DNA from: Chloroflexi bacterium UBA6622
GTDB lineage: Bacteria > Chloroflexota > UBA11872
Direction of reading: 5' to 3'
NCBI GenBank assembly: GCA_002433065.1
Contig: DJHK01000048.1
Span: 24,416-56,286 of the forward strand
DNA: 31,871 bases
The notes beneath the pieces are model-generated. The model saw nothing but the letters and a program-made list of their open reading frames with translations. It made no database searches and was not told the origin of the DNA. Position numbers and translations under genes: made by a program. Position 1 is the first letter of the stretch. Each line of letters begins with the position of its first letter. This document shows, piece after piece, positions 9,183 through 17,607 of the stretch.

Positions 9183-10829
9183 ATGACACGACGTTTTCGT
9201 AAATCACCCACGGAAGATGCGTTCGTCCCCGGGCCAGCCTTCGATACGTCGCGGACCCCACCGGCCCGGGTAAAGAACGTCAACACCACGGACCTTCGGG
9301 CCGCGGTCACGTCGGCCTGTCACACGATGGGCCAGATCTTCAACCCCGACGACAACGGCTGCCCGTACATGTACACCCGGATATGGCCGGACGGATGGCT
9401 CGGCTTTAGCCCCTGGCACGGAGCTATCCAAATGTCCGGCCGGCACCTCGATGCCCTGCTCGCGGCCGAACATGCCTTCGACCTTCCGGCGCTCGACTCA
9501 GTCATTGCTGCCCATACAAAAGCCGCATTCTTTTCGCTGAGTGCCGGCCCACTCCCGGGCAACCATCGAGACCCCGGAGGTCCGCTTGTCGAGGTGGACG
9601 AACACTCCATCCGTGAAGCGCTCCATGGCTTACACGCGCTGGTCCGCTATCGAAACTCTGACCGGGCGCATTCCGCAGCCGAAGCCCTCATTCGTGACGT
9701 TCAGCGCTTATGGGGCCCCAACGAAGACTGGGATGAACAGGCCATCGAACATGCCTACGGCCTGCCTATGGTGGTCCGTCCAACCTTTGTCGAGGGTGTC
9801 GGCCGCGCCATCGGTCCACTGGTCAAGTTCCACGAAGCGACGCGATCTCCCGAAGCTTTAGCGCTCGCCCAACAATTGGCTGATCACGCCACCACCCACG
9901 TCTTTCTCGATGACGGGGAATATGACGCGGAACGATTTGGGGCCCACTGCCACTCCACGACCTGCACCCTCTCGGGTCTCGCCAGACTGGCTGACCTGAC
10001 CGGCGACCAGCATCTGCTAAACCGCACCCGACAGTTCTATGACCATGGCCTACCTACGATTCGCGACGAAGTCGGATGGGTTCGTGAACGCGACCACCAG
10101 GAATCTGCAGGGTTCCATCCGGAACAGGGCGAAATGAACAACGTGGGCGACATCATCGAAACCGCGGTGATCCTCGGTCGTCATTTTGGCGACTCGTATT
10201 ACCAGGACGCCGAGCGCTACCTCCGCTGCCAACTCCTCCCATCACAAGTACGAGACCTCTCGTTTATGGAAGAAGTGGCCGGTGGCGACGAACGTCGGGA
10301 TCTACAAACGCGCCTGCTAGGCGTCTTTGGCTTTAGTGCGGTCTATGGCCACCTGCCCAAGGGGAAATCCGAGGCAGCCCCGAGTCTCGACATCGTCGGC
10401 GGCGCTACCGCGTCGCTCTGTGCCGCCCAACTGGCCATCGCGCCGACCATCAACGGGACCACTCACATCAATATGCTGTTCGACTACGAAAGTGACGTCA
10501 TCCGTATCGAGTCCCCCTACACCGGCCCAGCACTTCGGATCACCCCCACGACTGCTGGCGACATCCACGTGCGAATCCCCACGTGGGCTGACACCGACGC
10601 CATGACCGTCAATAGCCAGCCAGCACGGCCACTCGTTCGCAACAGCCGATTGGTCCTATCCGACCCTCACATTGGCCAGTCCATCGAGATCAGCTTTCCC
10701 TTACCCGACATGCCCGTACAGATTCATCATGAAGAATATGTCCTCGACGCTGAGCTTCGGGGCGATTCCATGCGGGCCATGGACGACCTTGGCGCGGGAC
10801 TGGCTTACTTCCCACGCCTAAAGGAATGA
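9183..10829 (+). CDS. Six-hairpin glycosidase-like protein, GH127/DUF1680-like
   Basis: This 548-residue protein has a long alpha-helical middle (roughly residues 130-430) that looks like an (alpha/alpha)6 barrel, for example FVEGVGRAIGPLVKFHEAT and TCTLSGLARLADLTGDQ. A C-terminal beta domain follows in which GDIHVRIPTWAD, TVNSQP and IEISFPLP match the pattern at the end of GH127 beta-L-arabinofuranosidases. The paired cysteines and the glutamate used as zinc ligands in characterised GH127 enzymes are not obvious; HCHSTTC and SLCAAQ are the only candidates. It may therefore be a distant or non-canonical member. No signal peptide is seen, so it would act inside the cell on imported material. 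It ends the + strand operon, and its last 25 nt overlap the opposite-strand PhyH remnant. The fold is moderately sure, the activity is not. Confidence 0.6.
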   Translation: MTRRFRKSPTEDAFVPGPAFDTSRTPPARVKNVNTTDLRAAVTSACHTMGQIFNPDDNGCPYMYTRIWPDGWLGFSPWHGAIQMSGRHLDALLAAEHAFDLPALDSVIAAHTKAAFFSLSAGPLPGNHRDPGGPLVEVDEHSIREALHGLHALVRYRNSDRAHSAAEALIRDVQRLWGPNEDWDEQAIEHAYGLPMVVRPTFVEGVGRAIGPLVKFHEATRSPEALALAQQLADHATTHVFLDDGEYDAERFGAHCHSTTCTLSGLARLADLTGDQHLLNRTRQFYDHGLPTIRDEVGWVRERDHQESAGFHPEQGEMNNVGDIIETAVILGRHFGDSYYQDAERYLRCQLLPSQVRDLSFMEEVAGGDERRDLQTRLLGVFGFSAVYGHLPKGKSEAAPSLDIVGGATASLCAAQLAIAPTINGTTHINMLFDYESDVIRIESPYTGPALRITPTTAGDIHVRIPTWADTDAMTVNSQPARPLVRNSRLVLSDPHIGQSIEISFPLPDMPVQIHHEEYVLDAELRGDSMRAMDDLGAGLAYFPRLKE

Positions 10830-11553
10830 TGGCGGGCATCCGGGCCTAACAGGATCGACCGTTGGCGATCCGTCACCCCTTCGAGCCCATCAGGTGTCGG
10901 ATACTCACAATGCCATGCGACGGAATGTGGACTGTACTTGTAAAAAATCGTGCGGCGTTCATGATCGCCCGTCCACGGCAATGACCCATGCGTCAAGGCT
11001 TCCGTAAACAGCACGGCAGTCCCGGCAGGCCCGATCACCCGGCTCACCGACGGGTGCGGCTCAGCTAAATTCTTCCACTCGGACGGGATTGGAAAGTTGC
11101 TCTTGTGACTACCGGCCACACAACCAAAGCCTCCGTCACCTGGATTGACATCAGCAAGGTTGTACGCCAGGACCGACAAGCCGTTGTACATCTGCCCATC
11201 AGCAAATCGAAAATATTGTCCCGGATCAAACGGCGTCCCTCCACCATGTAGTGTTCCAGCTGGACCCAGTCCAGCTCGAATGATGTCCAGGTAGGTGTGA
11301 TCCAGTCGGAACTTGGAACCCAAGATGGCTTCGAGATGCGGCGTGACCGTCGGCAGGTCAATCAGATCAAGATACGGCTGACCCCAATCAAGCACATCAG
11401 GAAACGAATGAAAACTCACATCTGGCGCAACAGCTGCTGCGATACGTTGATCCAGGACAGCATTTAGTTCGTCAAGAAGCTCCGTATACTGAGCGCATTA
11501 GGAATCGTGATATATCCCTGCAAATCAAACAGGTATCGCTCATGCTCATTCAT
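10805..11553 (-). pseudogene. Frameshifted PhyH-like (phytanoyl-CoA dioxygenase family) tandem duplicate
   Basis: This is a second copy of the gene at 11786-12550. It starts at an ATG (11551-11553) with a good GGGAGG site and reads MNEHERYLFDLQGYITIPNA like its neighbour. The frame then breaks near 11488-11492 and hits TAA at 11464-11466 after 29 codons. The homologous protein resumes in another frame (YTELLDELNAVLDQ) and runs open to the TAA at 10805-10807. Relative to the intact copy the break is equivalent to a 2-nt gain or 1-nt loss. The remainder is well conserved, including the LHGGG and THGSLPW metal-site motifs, so the lesion is recent or is a sequencing/assembly error. No slippery run of bases is present at the site, which argues against programmed frameshifting. 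A GTG at 11419 could start a 204-residue fragment, but it would lack the N-terminal part. Confidence 0.8.
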
Positions 11554-11725
11554 CGAATCCTCCCGTTGTGCACGACGATCCGGGAACCGCCTCATCCAAG
11601 GTCACGCCTGGCCCGGTATCGTCCGTGATCATCCTGCACCGTGCAAGGCCTGGCATGAGTTCACTCTCGGGTACAAAACTTTCAGCACACATCACGGAAA
11701 CCCGGGCAGGGATCGCCCCCAACAT
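11546..11725 (-). CDS. Possible small ORF (59 codons) between the two PhyH copies
   Basis: The 232-nt gap between the two PhyH genes is stop-free in one frame for 79 codons. An ATG at 11723-11725 gives a 59-residue product beginning MLGAIPARVSVMCAESF and ending TTGGFDE. Its TGA (11546-11548) lies just inside the start of the frameshifted PhyH copy, so the two would be translationally coupled if real. There is no clear ribosome-binding site and I recognise no family. A stop-free run of this length occurs by chance fairly often in GC-rich DNA. I record it as a weak candidate only; no other feature is visible in this gap. Confidence 0.2.
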   Translation of the reverse strand: MLGAIPARVSVMCAESFVPESELMPGLARCRMITDDTGPGVTLDEAVPGSSCTTGGFDE

Positions 11726-11785
11726 TGGCCAGAAACTAGCGACCGGATCTCGTCCTCGCCGGGACCATAGGGTCAGCCTGAAAAC

Positions 11786-12550
11786 TCAGCGACGACGCGT
11801 TACGGTGCCGTCAACCCGCTGCTCATATCGAGCATTGGGCCCTTCGAGAATTTCCCGTTGGCGATCCGTTAACCCATCCAAACCCTCAGGCGACGGATAC
11901 TCACCCCACCAGGCAACCGGGTGGGGACTGTACTTATAAAAAATCGTGCGGCGTTCATGATCCGCCGTCCACGGCAAGGACCCGTGGGTCATCGCTTCCG
12001 TAAACAGCACCGCGGTCCCGGCTGGCCCAACAACACGACTCACAGCCGCATGTGGATGGGTCAAATCCGTCCACTCGTCGGGGAACCGGAAATTACTCTT
12101 GTGACTGCCCGCGATGCAACCGAATCCTCCGTCGCCCGGATTGACATCGGCAAGGTTATAGGCCACCACAGAAAGCCCGTTATACATCCGCCCGTCACTA
12201 AACCGGAAATATTGCACGGGATCGAACGGGAAGCCTCCACCATGTAACGTGGCTCCAATAGGACCAAGCCCTGATCGAATGATGTCGAGATACGTGTGAT
12301 CCAGTCGGAACTTCGGACCGAGGATGGCTTCGAGATATGGGGTGACAGTCGGCAGATCAATCAAGTCAAGATATGGCTGGCCCCAGCCGAGCAACTCGGT
12401 AAATCGGTGGGTCCCTGAATCCGGACTCACCGCCGCATCTACCTCTTGATCCAGCACTTCGTTTAAGGCGTCCAGTCGTGCAGAGTCGAGAGCATTGGGA
12501 ATCGTGATATAGCCCTGCAAGTCAAACAGGTATCGCTCGTGCTCATTCAT
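11786..12550 (-). CDS. Phytanoyl-CoA dioxygenase (PhyH)-like Fe(II)/2-oxoglutarate oxygenase
   Basis: This 254-residue protein of the PhyH family would oxidise a substrate with Fe(II), O2 and 2-oxoglutarate. Probable iron-site residues are His103 and Asp110 in LHGGGFPFD and His189 in THGSLPW; Arg200 in HERRTIFYKY is the likely 2-oxoglutarate anchor. These roles are inferred by family analogy. PGDGGFGCIAGSHKSNF is the well-conserved core. I use the ATG at 12548-12550, which matches the start of the duplicated copy and has GGAG six bases upstream; a TTG four codons earlier is the alternative. It lies 48 nt downstream of a TIM-barrel isomerase gene in the same direction. The substrate is unknown; small hydroxylatable metabolites are as likely as acyl-CoA. 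Confidence 0.88.
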   Translation of the reverse strand: MNEHERYLFDLQGYITIPNALDSARLDALNEVLDQEVDAAVSPDSGTHRFTELLGWGQPYLDLIDLPTVTPYLEAILGPKFRLDHTYLDIIRSGLGPIGATLHGGGFPFDPVQYFRFSDGRMYNGLSVVAYNLADVNPGDGGFGCIAGSHKSNFRFPDEWTDLTHPHAAVSRVVGPAGTAVLFTEAMTHGSLPWTADHERRTIFYKYSPHPVAWWGEYPSPEGLDGLTDRQREILEGPNARYEQRVDGTVTRRR

Positions 12551-12598
12551 GCGAAACTCCAATGCTCCTCCCGAGGACCAGTTGCCACTGCCCCCGTA

Positions 12599-13603
12599 CT
12601 AATCGGACCAGTATCGTGCGTGATTCTCCCGGACCCGGGCAACGGATGTCGTCAGCCAGGCTTCCACATCATGTTCGGGTCTCGTCACGACCTTAAAACA
12701 ACAGGGTAATGATGTCGCATTTGGGCACTCTTCGTGCAGCACCTGTAACATCTCGCCAATCGGCACACTGCCGTCGCCAATCGGCGTATGAAAAAACGCC
12801 CCAGTCGCTATCTCCGTCAGCGCCTGCACGCGCATATCCCGAAGGTGCACGCCAACCACATGCGGAGCGGCCTCTCGAATCGCAACCAGCGGATCTTCAT
12901 TGACGCTGAGCGGATCAGCAAAGTCCATGACGAGTCCGAGACGCGATGTATTCACGGCCGTTACGACCTGCACAAATTCTGCGCAGCGGAAATCCATATG
13001 CGGTTCGAGCGCCAGTACCAGACCGTGCGTTTCCGCCTGAGGCACCAATGTGGCAACGTTCCTCGTCATGCGATCGACGTACTCGTCAACCGGGATCGTT
13101 CGCGTATACCGATGGCCGCGATCGGGGTGCCCATGGACAAGACTCAGTACGGAGATACCCGCGGCCCGAGCTCGCCGCATCGCCTCCACCGCGATCGATC
13201 GCTCGCTCGACCCAATCCATCCAGTGTGCAGCGGCCCCGCCCGTTCCGGATTAAACCAGGCCGAATCCTCATCCGTCGATCCCAGTTTCCATTGCTCATC
13301 GCCTCCACAGAGATCTAATGAGACGCTGCCAAGAAGATCGACGCCCGCAGCCGTACACCGACGACCGAAGGACTCAGCCATCGATTTGTCACCCAGCAAT
13401 CCGACGTCGAGCGTGAGCACACGCAAACCATGCGCCAGAGTCCTTGCCAACAACCAATCCGGAAGATATGTATCCGGTGCCGGGACCTCCGTCGAAAGAA
13501 TGTATGGCGCATAGTGGCCAGACGATCGAAAGCCAGGGGCGTCCGCACGCATCCATGGAAACGCCACCCATCGATAGGTCTCCGCTGACAAACCGAGTCT
13601 CAC
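12599..13603 (-). CDS. TIM-barrel sugar phosphate isomerase/epimerase-like protein, variant metal site
   Basis: This 334-residue xylose-isomerase-like TIM-barrel protein is paralogous to the adjacent upstream gene. Three of the four usual metal ligands are present: Glu200 (LALEPHMD), Asp227 (VMDFAD) and His253 (GVHLRD). The spacing between them (27 and 26 residues) is identical to that in the neighbour. The fourth ligand, Glu279 in the neighbour (HIEIAG), is at the exactly corresponding Lys304 here (CCFKVVT). The start ATG overlaps the preceding gene by 4 nt, so both are made together and may form a heteromer. This copy may have lost metal-dependent isomerase activity or use lysine chemistry. 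Family assignment is good, function unknown. Confidence 0.85.
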   Translation of the reverse strand: MRLGLSAETYRWVAFPWMRADAPGFRSSGHYAPYILSTEVPAPDTYLPDWLLARTLAHGLRVLTLDVGLLGDKSMAESFGRRCTAAGVDLLGSVSLDLCGGDEQWKLGSTDEDSAWFNPERAGPLHTGWIGSSERSIAVEAMRRARAAGISVLSLVHGHPDRGHRYTRTIPVDEYVDRMTRNVATLVPQAETHGLVLALEPHMDFRCAEFVQVVTAVNTSRLGLVMDFADPLSVNEDPLVAIREAAPHVVGVHLRDMRVQALTEIATGAFFHTPIGDGSVPIGEMLQVLHEECPNATSLPCCFKVVTRPEHDVEAWLTTSVARVRENHARYWSD

Positions 13604-14541
13604 AACGGGGCCTGTCTTGGAAAATGGTCAGCAGCATGGATGCGCAAATACTCGCAGCTACTGCGAACCCACTGATCAGGATCAATCTGTGGAATGCCAG
13701 CAATCTCAATATGCGCGAGCAACGTGGCAGGGTCAGGCGCCTGGGTTTCCAGCACATCAAGAATTTCTTCAATCGGCGAGTCACCCCGGCCCACAGGAGC
13801 CCAATGCAGTTCCGGTTCCCATGTTTCAGTCAACGGATGCACCGTGAAGTCCTTCATGTGCAGCGCCACGGTATAGGGAGCCGCCAGGCGGGCCCCCTCC
13901 AAGGGATCCTCAAGGACCAGAAATGAATTAGCCGTGTCGAGCGTAATGCGTGCAAAGTCCGATCCGAGCCCTTCCACAAGGGCCACCACTTCACTCAATC
14001 GATAATCCATGTGGTTTTCGAAGGCGAGCATGACGCCGTGCTCTTCACAGGCCGATAGCACCGTTCCAAAATTCCGAATTGCCCGATCAATTTGTTCGGC
14101 CACCGGCGGCGTCATCGAAAAATGATTGTGGCGACCCGCCATCAGGTGGGTAACGGTCGCTACCGTCACGTTGCCGCTCGCGTTGAGTGCAATGTGGTTC
14201 ACCACATGTTCGTGCCACTGCCGATCCCATTCGTCGGCCGTTGCGGCCCAATTAGCGGTCAGGCCACCGTTCAAAATGACGCCGGCAGCATCCATGCGAG
14301 CAGCGAGTGCCGTGACCGCCGCCACATCACCAACATCCGACGCATGCGTATAAAACGTTTCAAGGCCGAGTTCGACCGATTTCTCCAACATCCAGTCCGA
14401 CCGAGGGTGCTCCACATCTGGTGGGCTAGTGGACTGCAAAAAGGCCGGAGGCCATCCAAAATTTCGATGTTCAGGACGATCCCGACGCCGATGCGCATCA
14501 AGCATCCACCGATAGCAAGCAATCGATGCGCCTAGTCGCAT
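13600..14541 (-). CDS. TIM-barrel sugar phosphate isomerase/epimerase-like protein
   Basis: This 313-residue member of the xylose-isomerase-like/AP-endonuclease-2 TIM-barrel superfamily has a complete predicted metal site: Glu175 (LAFENHMD), Asp202 (TLDTAN), His228 (ALHMKD) and Glu279 (HIEIAG). Enzymes of this family isomerise, epimerise or dehydrate sugars and sugar acids using a divalent metal. It starts 30 nt after the dppB permease gene and overlaps its paralogue by 4 nt, so it belongs to the transporter operon and probably acts on the imported compound or its sugar part. The ribosome-binding site is weak, which suggests dependence on upstream translation. Confidence 0.87.
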   Translation of the reverse strand: MRLGASIACYRWMLDAHRRRDRPEHRNFGWPPAFLQSTSPPDVEHPRSDWMLEKSVELGLETFYTHASDVGDVAAVTALAARMDAAGVILNGGLTANWAATADEWDRQWHEHVVNHIALNASGNVTVATVTHLMAGRHNHFSMTPPVAEQIDRAIRNFGTVLSACEEHGVMLAFENHMDYRLSEVVALVEGLGSDFARITLDTANSFLVLEDPLEGARLAAPYTVALHMKDFTVHPLTETWEPELHWAPVGRGDSPIEEILDVLETQAPDPATLLAHIEIAGIPQIDPDQWVRSSCEYLRIHAADHFPRQAPL

Positions 14542-14571
14542 GCCGGAATCAATCGGCCCAAGACGCCGTCC

Positions 14572-15552
14572 TTACCCCCGCACGTTACTAATTAACCGAA
14601 CACGAGGATCGACATATGTGTACAACACATCAACCAAGAGATTCATCAGTGCATACACGACCGCCGCAATAAGCACTAGACCCTGAACCACCGGATAATC
14701 GCGGGATACGATTCCTTCGATAAGACGAAGACCAAGACCCTGACGACGGAATACGGATTCGATCACGACAGCCCCGGCAAGCAAGCTGCCGAATTCCAGA
14801 CCAATCACGGTAAGCACCGGAATCATGGCATTTCGCAACGCGTGGATAAACACCACCGCACGCTCACGCAGACCCTTGGCCCGGGCCGTCCGAACATAGT
14901 CACGTGAGAGCACATCCAGCATGGATGATCGCGTCAGGCGCGCGAGAATGGCCGCCGCCGCGGTGCCCAACGTAATGGACGGAAGGATGAGTTCCTTCCC
15001 ATGCCCGTTGGATATCGCCGGGAGCCAGCCCAAGATAATGGCAAACACCCACACGAGAATCACCCCAAGCCAAAAACTCGGAAACGACACGCCAAGAATC
15101 GCAAAGATTTGGGCCGCATGATCGATGATGGAATGTCGCTTTATCGACGACAGTATCCCTAAGCCGACACCTATCATGATCGCCACAGCCATACTGGCCA
15201 TGGTCAGCTGAAAAGTGGCCGCCCAGTGATCCTTAATCAAGTCACCAACAGATCGACGAAATTGAATCGAATCGCCAAGATCGCCACGGACCACATCCCA
15301 CACATACAGAACAAACTGTTCCGGCAGGCTTTTATCCAGGTTGTAGCTCGCACGAAGAGCTTCGATGGCCTTACGACTCACTTCGCCACCCTCGGCACTT
15401 GTAGCCCCGGACCCACCACCCATATCACCGGCCGAGAAGAAAATATCGATGGGATCACCTGGTAGCAATCGCATCAAGATAAAAACAACCAACATCACCC
15501 CCATCATGACGGGGATGGTGTAGAGAAGTCGGCGCGCGATATATCCAGCCAT
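14572..15552 (-). CDS. dppB: Oligopeptide/dipeptide-type ABC transporter permease (DppB-like)
   Basis: This 326-residue inner-membrane permease has the typical DppB start (YIARRLLYTIPVMMGVMLVV, then LPGDPID). About six hydrophobic helices and the cytoplasmic EAA loop that docks the ATPase (VRTARAKGLRERAVVFIHA) follow. Length and layout are normal. The ATG at 15550-15552 lacks a clear Shine-Dalgarno sequence, and a strong hairpin (15582-15615) sits between it and the binding-protein gene upstream. This should lower permease output relative to binding protein. Its partners are DppC (17680-18585) and, by inference, the ATPases on the other strand at 3743-5862. Confidence 0.95.
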   Translation of the reverse strand: MAGYIARRLLYTIPVMMGVMLVVFILMRLLPGDPIDIFFSAGDMGGGSGATSAEGGEVSRKAIEALRASYNLDKSLPEQFVLYVWDVVRGDLGDSIQFRRSVGDLIKDHWAATFQLTMASMAVAIMIGVGLGILSSIKRHSIIDHAAQIFAILGVSFPSFWLGVILVWVFAIILGWLPAISNGHGKELILPSITLGTAAAAILARLTRSSMLDVLSRDYVRTARAKGLRERAVVFIHALRNAMIPVLTVIGLEFGSLLAGAVVIESVFRRQGLGLRLIEGIVSRDYPVVQGLVLIAAVVYALMNLLVDVLYTYVDPRVRLISNVRG

Positions 15553-15581
15553 TAGTTACACATTATATGAAGACCACAAAC

Positions 15582-15615
15582 AGGTGCCCGGCCGCTATAT
15601 AGCGACCGGGCACCT
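15582..15615 (-). terminator. Strong intercistronic hairpin between binding-protein and dppB genes
   Basis: AGGTGCCCGG (15582-15591) is the perfect complement of CCGGGCACCT (15606-15615), and the loop itself holds the self-complementary CGCTATATAGCG. On the - strand the stem is followed only by GTTTGTGG. On the + strand it is followed by AATTTT. It could be a partial terminator, an mRNA-stabilising 3' end for the binding-protein message, or a bidirectional terminator. It lies 22 nt past the binding-protein stop codon. Confidence 0.7.
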
Positions 15616-15636
15616 AATTTTGCGATTAGAGCTTCA

Positions 15637-17565
15637 CTACTCCTGGGTGCTGTACCACTGCGCGTAATTCGGCAAGTAGTCAATACCAAGGAACAGTTCT
15701 CCACCAACACGAGCCGGGTTCGTTAGCCACGGCAAGTAGTCGTGGACCAACGGAACTGCAACGGCGTTCTCCATGAGGTAGAGCTCAGCCTCTTCCCAGA
15801 TCTTTTGCTGCTCATTGACATCAAAGGCTGCACGAGCCCCGTCTAGCAGCTTATCGATCTTGGCATCCGGCGACTTGGTTGCCGGCACACCGTCGTACTC
15901 GAAGAACGAGTACGCACGACCGGGCGCACCATAGTGGGAGGTTTGGAACCGGTCATACATCACATCACCGGTAGGCCCACCGACACCAATCCAGACCGTG
16001 TGGTACTTCCCATCCTGCTGCGCAGAACGGAATGTCGCACCATCCATCTTCGGCGTCGCAACCTTGATAGAGAGATTCTTCTCAACATCAAGCTTGAACA
16101 ATTCGACCACCGGATCACCACGATCTGGGTACACGATCTCAAGCACCCTGCCATCAGGGGCAAGTCGATACCCGTCATCGTTCTTCTTGTCGTAACCGCC
16201 GTCGTCAAGGAGTTTGTTCGCCTTGCCAACGTCGTAGCTGTAGAGCTTGCTAGCCTCAGGGTTACGACCGATCGTGCCAGGCACCAACAAGTTGCTGATG
16301 TTAGTGGCCGCGGTTCCACCGTTCGCCCGTACCGTGACGGTTCGACGATCGACACCGAACAGCAACGCCTTCCGGACGACAAGATCGTCCAACGGCCAAA
16401 GTTGCGTGTTCAACGGCAAGTACTGACCCATACCGGGAGCGGCATAACCGATCACGTGAAAGGCCGGGTTCTCAGACACCCGCTTGTAATCTGCAAACGA
16501 CCAGTTCAACAAGATGTCAACTTCACCGGCCTCGAAAGCCTGTGCGTTAACCGTCATGTCGTAACCGAAAATCTGCACGCGGAGGTTGTCCGGATACGGC
16601 GCACCTTGATTTGGCAGGTACGACGGACCCCAGTTGTAATCCTCATTCCGATCGAAGATCAGCTTGACATCATCTTCCCACTTGCTGAGCTTCCACGGTC
16701 CCGTCCCCACAGGGTCTCGGTTGAAGTCCTCACCCTTTTCCTTGATCGCCTTTGGTGAAGCAAACACCGCGTGCTGGTGACCCAGCATCTTGACGAAGAA
16801 AGCTTGGGGTTGAGCTGTATTGAATTTAACCGTGTAGTCATCCACCTTATCAACGCTTGAAATACCTGAGATGTCACGAACGACATGTCCTCGGGGCAGT
16901 TCTTCGTCGAGAAATCGGTTGAAGTTAAAGATGACTGCGTCAGCGTTGAACGGTTCGCCGTCCTGGAACTGCACGTCTTTTCGCAACGGTACGTTCCACG
17001 ACAACTTGTCGTCCGACACTTCCGGCAGATCCGAGGCTAGGCCCGGATAAAACGCATTGCCAGGCCCGTAGTTGTACAACAACTCGAAGATGGCATTAGC
17101 TGGCTCAGCTGTACGTCCACCCCACGTGGCCGGGTCAAACCCAGTTGGGTTACCGAACGTGAAGTAGCTAACCTCGCCACCCTTCTGGGGGTTCCAAGGC
17201 TTTCCGTCAATTGCAACGGACGTATCAAGGTTGTAAATGTCGATACCAGGTGCCCGTTCGGCAACCGCTTCGACCATCTTCTCGACGATCTTTTCGACAA
17301 CAACTTTTTGCTGGACGACCTTTTCGACGGTCTTAATCACGTTCCGGGTGACAATCTTCTCAACCGGAACTTCTTTTATCTGTGTCTGCTTGACGATCTT
17401 TTCGACAGGAACTTCCTTGACAATTGTCTTCTCGACAGGAACTTCCTTGGTGACGACCTTGGTCTCACCACAGGCCGCCAGAGCCGCCGCACCAACACCA
17501 GTGGCGAGTGCGACAGAACCGGTACGCAGAACACGGCGCCGCGTTACGCGGGGTCCATGAGCCAT
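15637..17565 (-). CDS. Family-5 ABC substrate-binding lipoprotein with Tat-type signal and repeat linker
   Basis: This 642-residue extracellular binding protein belongs to the peptide/opine/nickel type (SBP_bac_5). The N-terminus has a twin-arginine motif (TRRRVLR, residues 8-14), a hydrophobic stretch and the lipobox LAAC with Cys32, so it is probably exported folded by Tat and lipid-anchored. Residues 36-99 form a charged repeat linker with three KEVPVEK units. The binding domain follows, with family motifs such as WNVPLRKDVQFQDGEPFNAD and GTGPWKLSKWEDD. The ATG at 17563-17565 is preferred to a GTG two codons upstream because GGGAGGG is eight bases away. It sits between the dppC and dppB genes rather than ahead of both. 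The ligand is unknown. Confidence 0.94.
   Translation of the reverse strand: MAHGPRVTRRRVLRTGSVALATGVGAAALAACGETKVVTKEVPVEKTIVKEVPVEKIVKQTQIKEVPVEKIVTRNVIKTVEKVVQQKVVVEKIVEKMVEAVAERAPGIDIYNLDTSVAIDGKPWNPQKGGEVSYFTFGNPTGFDPATWGGRTAEPANAIFELLYNYGPGNAFYPGLASDLPEVSDDKLSWNVPLRKDVQFQDGEPFNADAVIFNFNRFLDEELPRGHVVRDISGISSVDKVDDYTVKFNTAQPQAFFVKMLGHQHAVFASPKAIKEKGEDFNRDPVGTGPWKLSKWEDDVKLIFDRNEDYNWGPSYLPNQGAPYPDNLRVQIFGYDMTVNAQAFEAGEVDILLNWSFADYKRVSENPAFHVIGYAAPGMGQYLPLNTQLWPLDDLVVRKALLFGVDRRTVTVRANGGTAATNISNLLVPGTIGRNPEASKLYSYDVGKANKLLDDGGYDKKNDDGYRLAPDGRVLEIVYPDRGDPVVELFKLDVEKNLSIKVATPKMDGATFRSAQQDGKYHTVWIGVGGPTGDVMYDRFQTSHYGAPGRAYSFFEYDGVPATKSPDAKIDKLLDGARAAFDVNEQQKIWEEAELYLMENAVAVPLVHDYLPWLTNPARVGGELFLGIDYLPNYAQWYSTQE
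17269..17460 (-). repeat. KEVPVEK/VEK repeat linker in the binding lipoprotein
   Basis: Within residues 36-99 of the lipoprotein, KEVPVEK occurs at residues 40-46, 50-56 and 64-70, and looser VEK units follow at about 80, 90 and 94. At the DNA level the unit AGGAACTTCC recurs on the + strand. The segment is rich in Val, Lys and Glu and probably forms an extended or coiled spacer between the membrane anchor and the binding domain. Similar linkers are common in Chloroflexota binding proteins. Confidence 0.85.
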
Positions 17566-17588
17566 AAACACTTCCCTCCCCTTTCCAC

Positions 17589-17607
17589 AACTGATTCGTT
17601 ATCAGTT
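17589..17607 (-). promoter_or_regulatory. Inverted repeat in the leader of the binding-protein gene
   Basis: AACTGAT (17589-17595) and ATCAGTT (17601-17607) form a perfect 7-bp inverted repeat with a 5-base loop, 24 nt upstream of the ATG. It could be an operator or a leader hairpin. It lies in the 114-nt gap after dppC, which may hold an extra promoter for the binding protein; I could not identify convincing -35/-10 boxes. Confidence 0.4.

Noticed and set aside
11419..11553. Programmed frameshifting as an explanation for the broken PhyH copy
   Set aside because: There is no slippery homopolymer or heptamer at the break, and the intact neighbour needs no shift.
15934..16758. A long (274-codon) + strand open frame
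   Set aside because: It lies wholly inside the binding-protein gene on the other strand, has no recognisable family and no ribosome-binding site.
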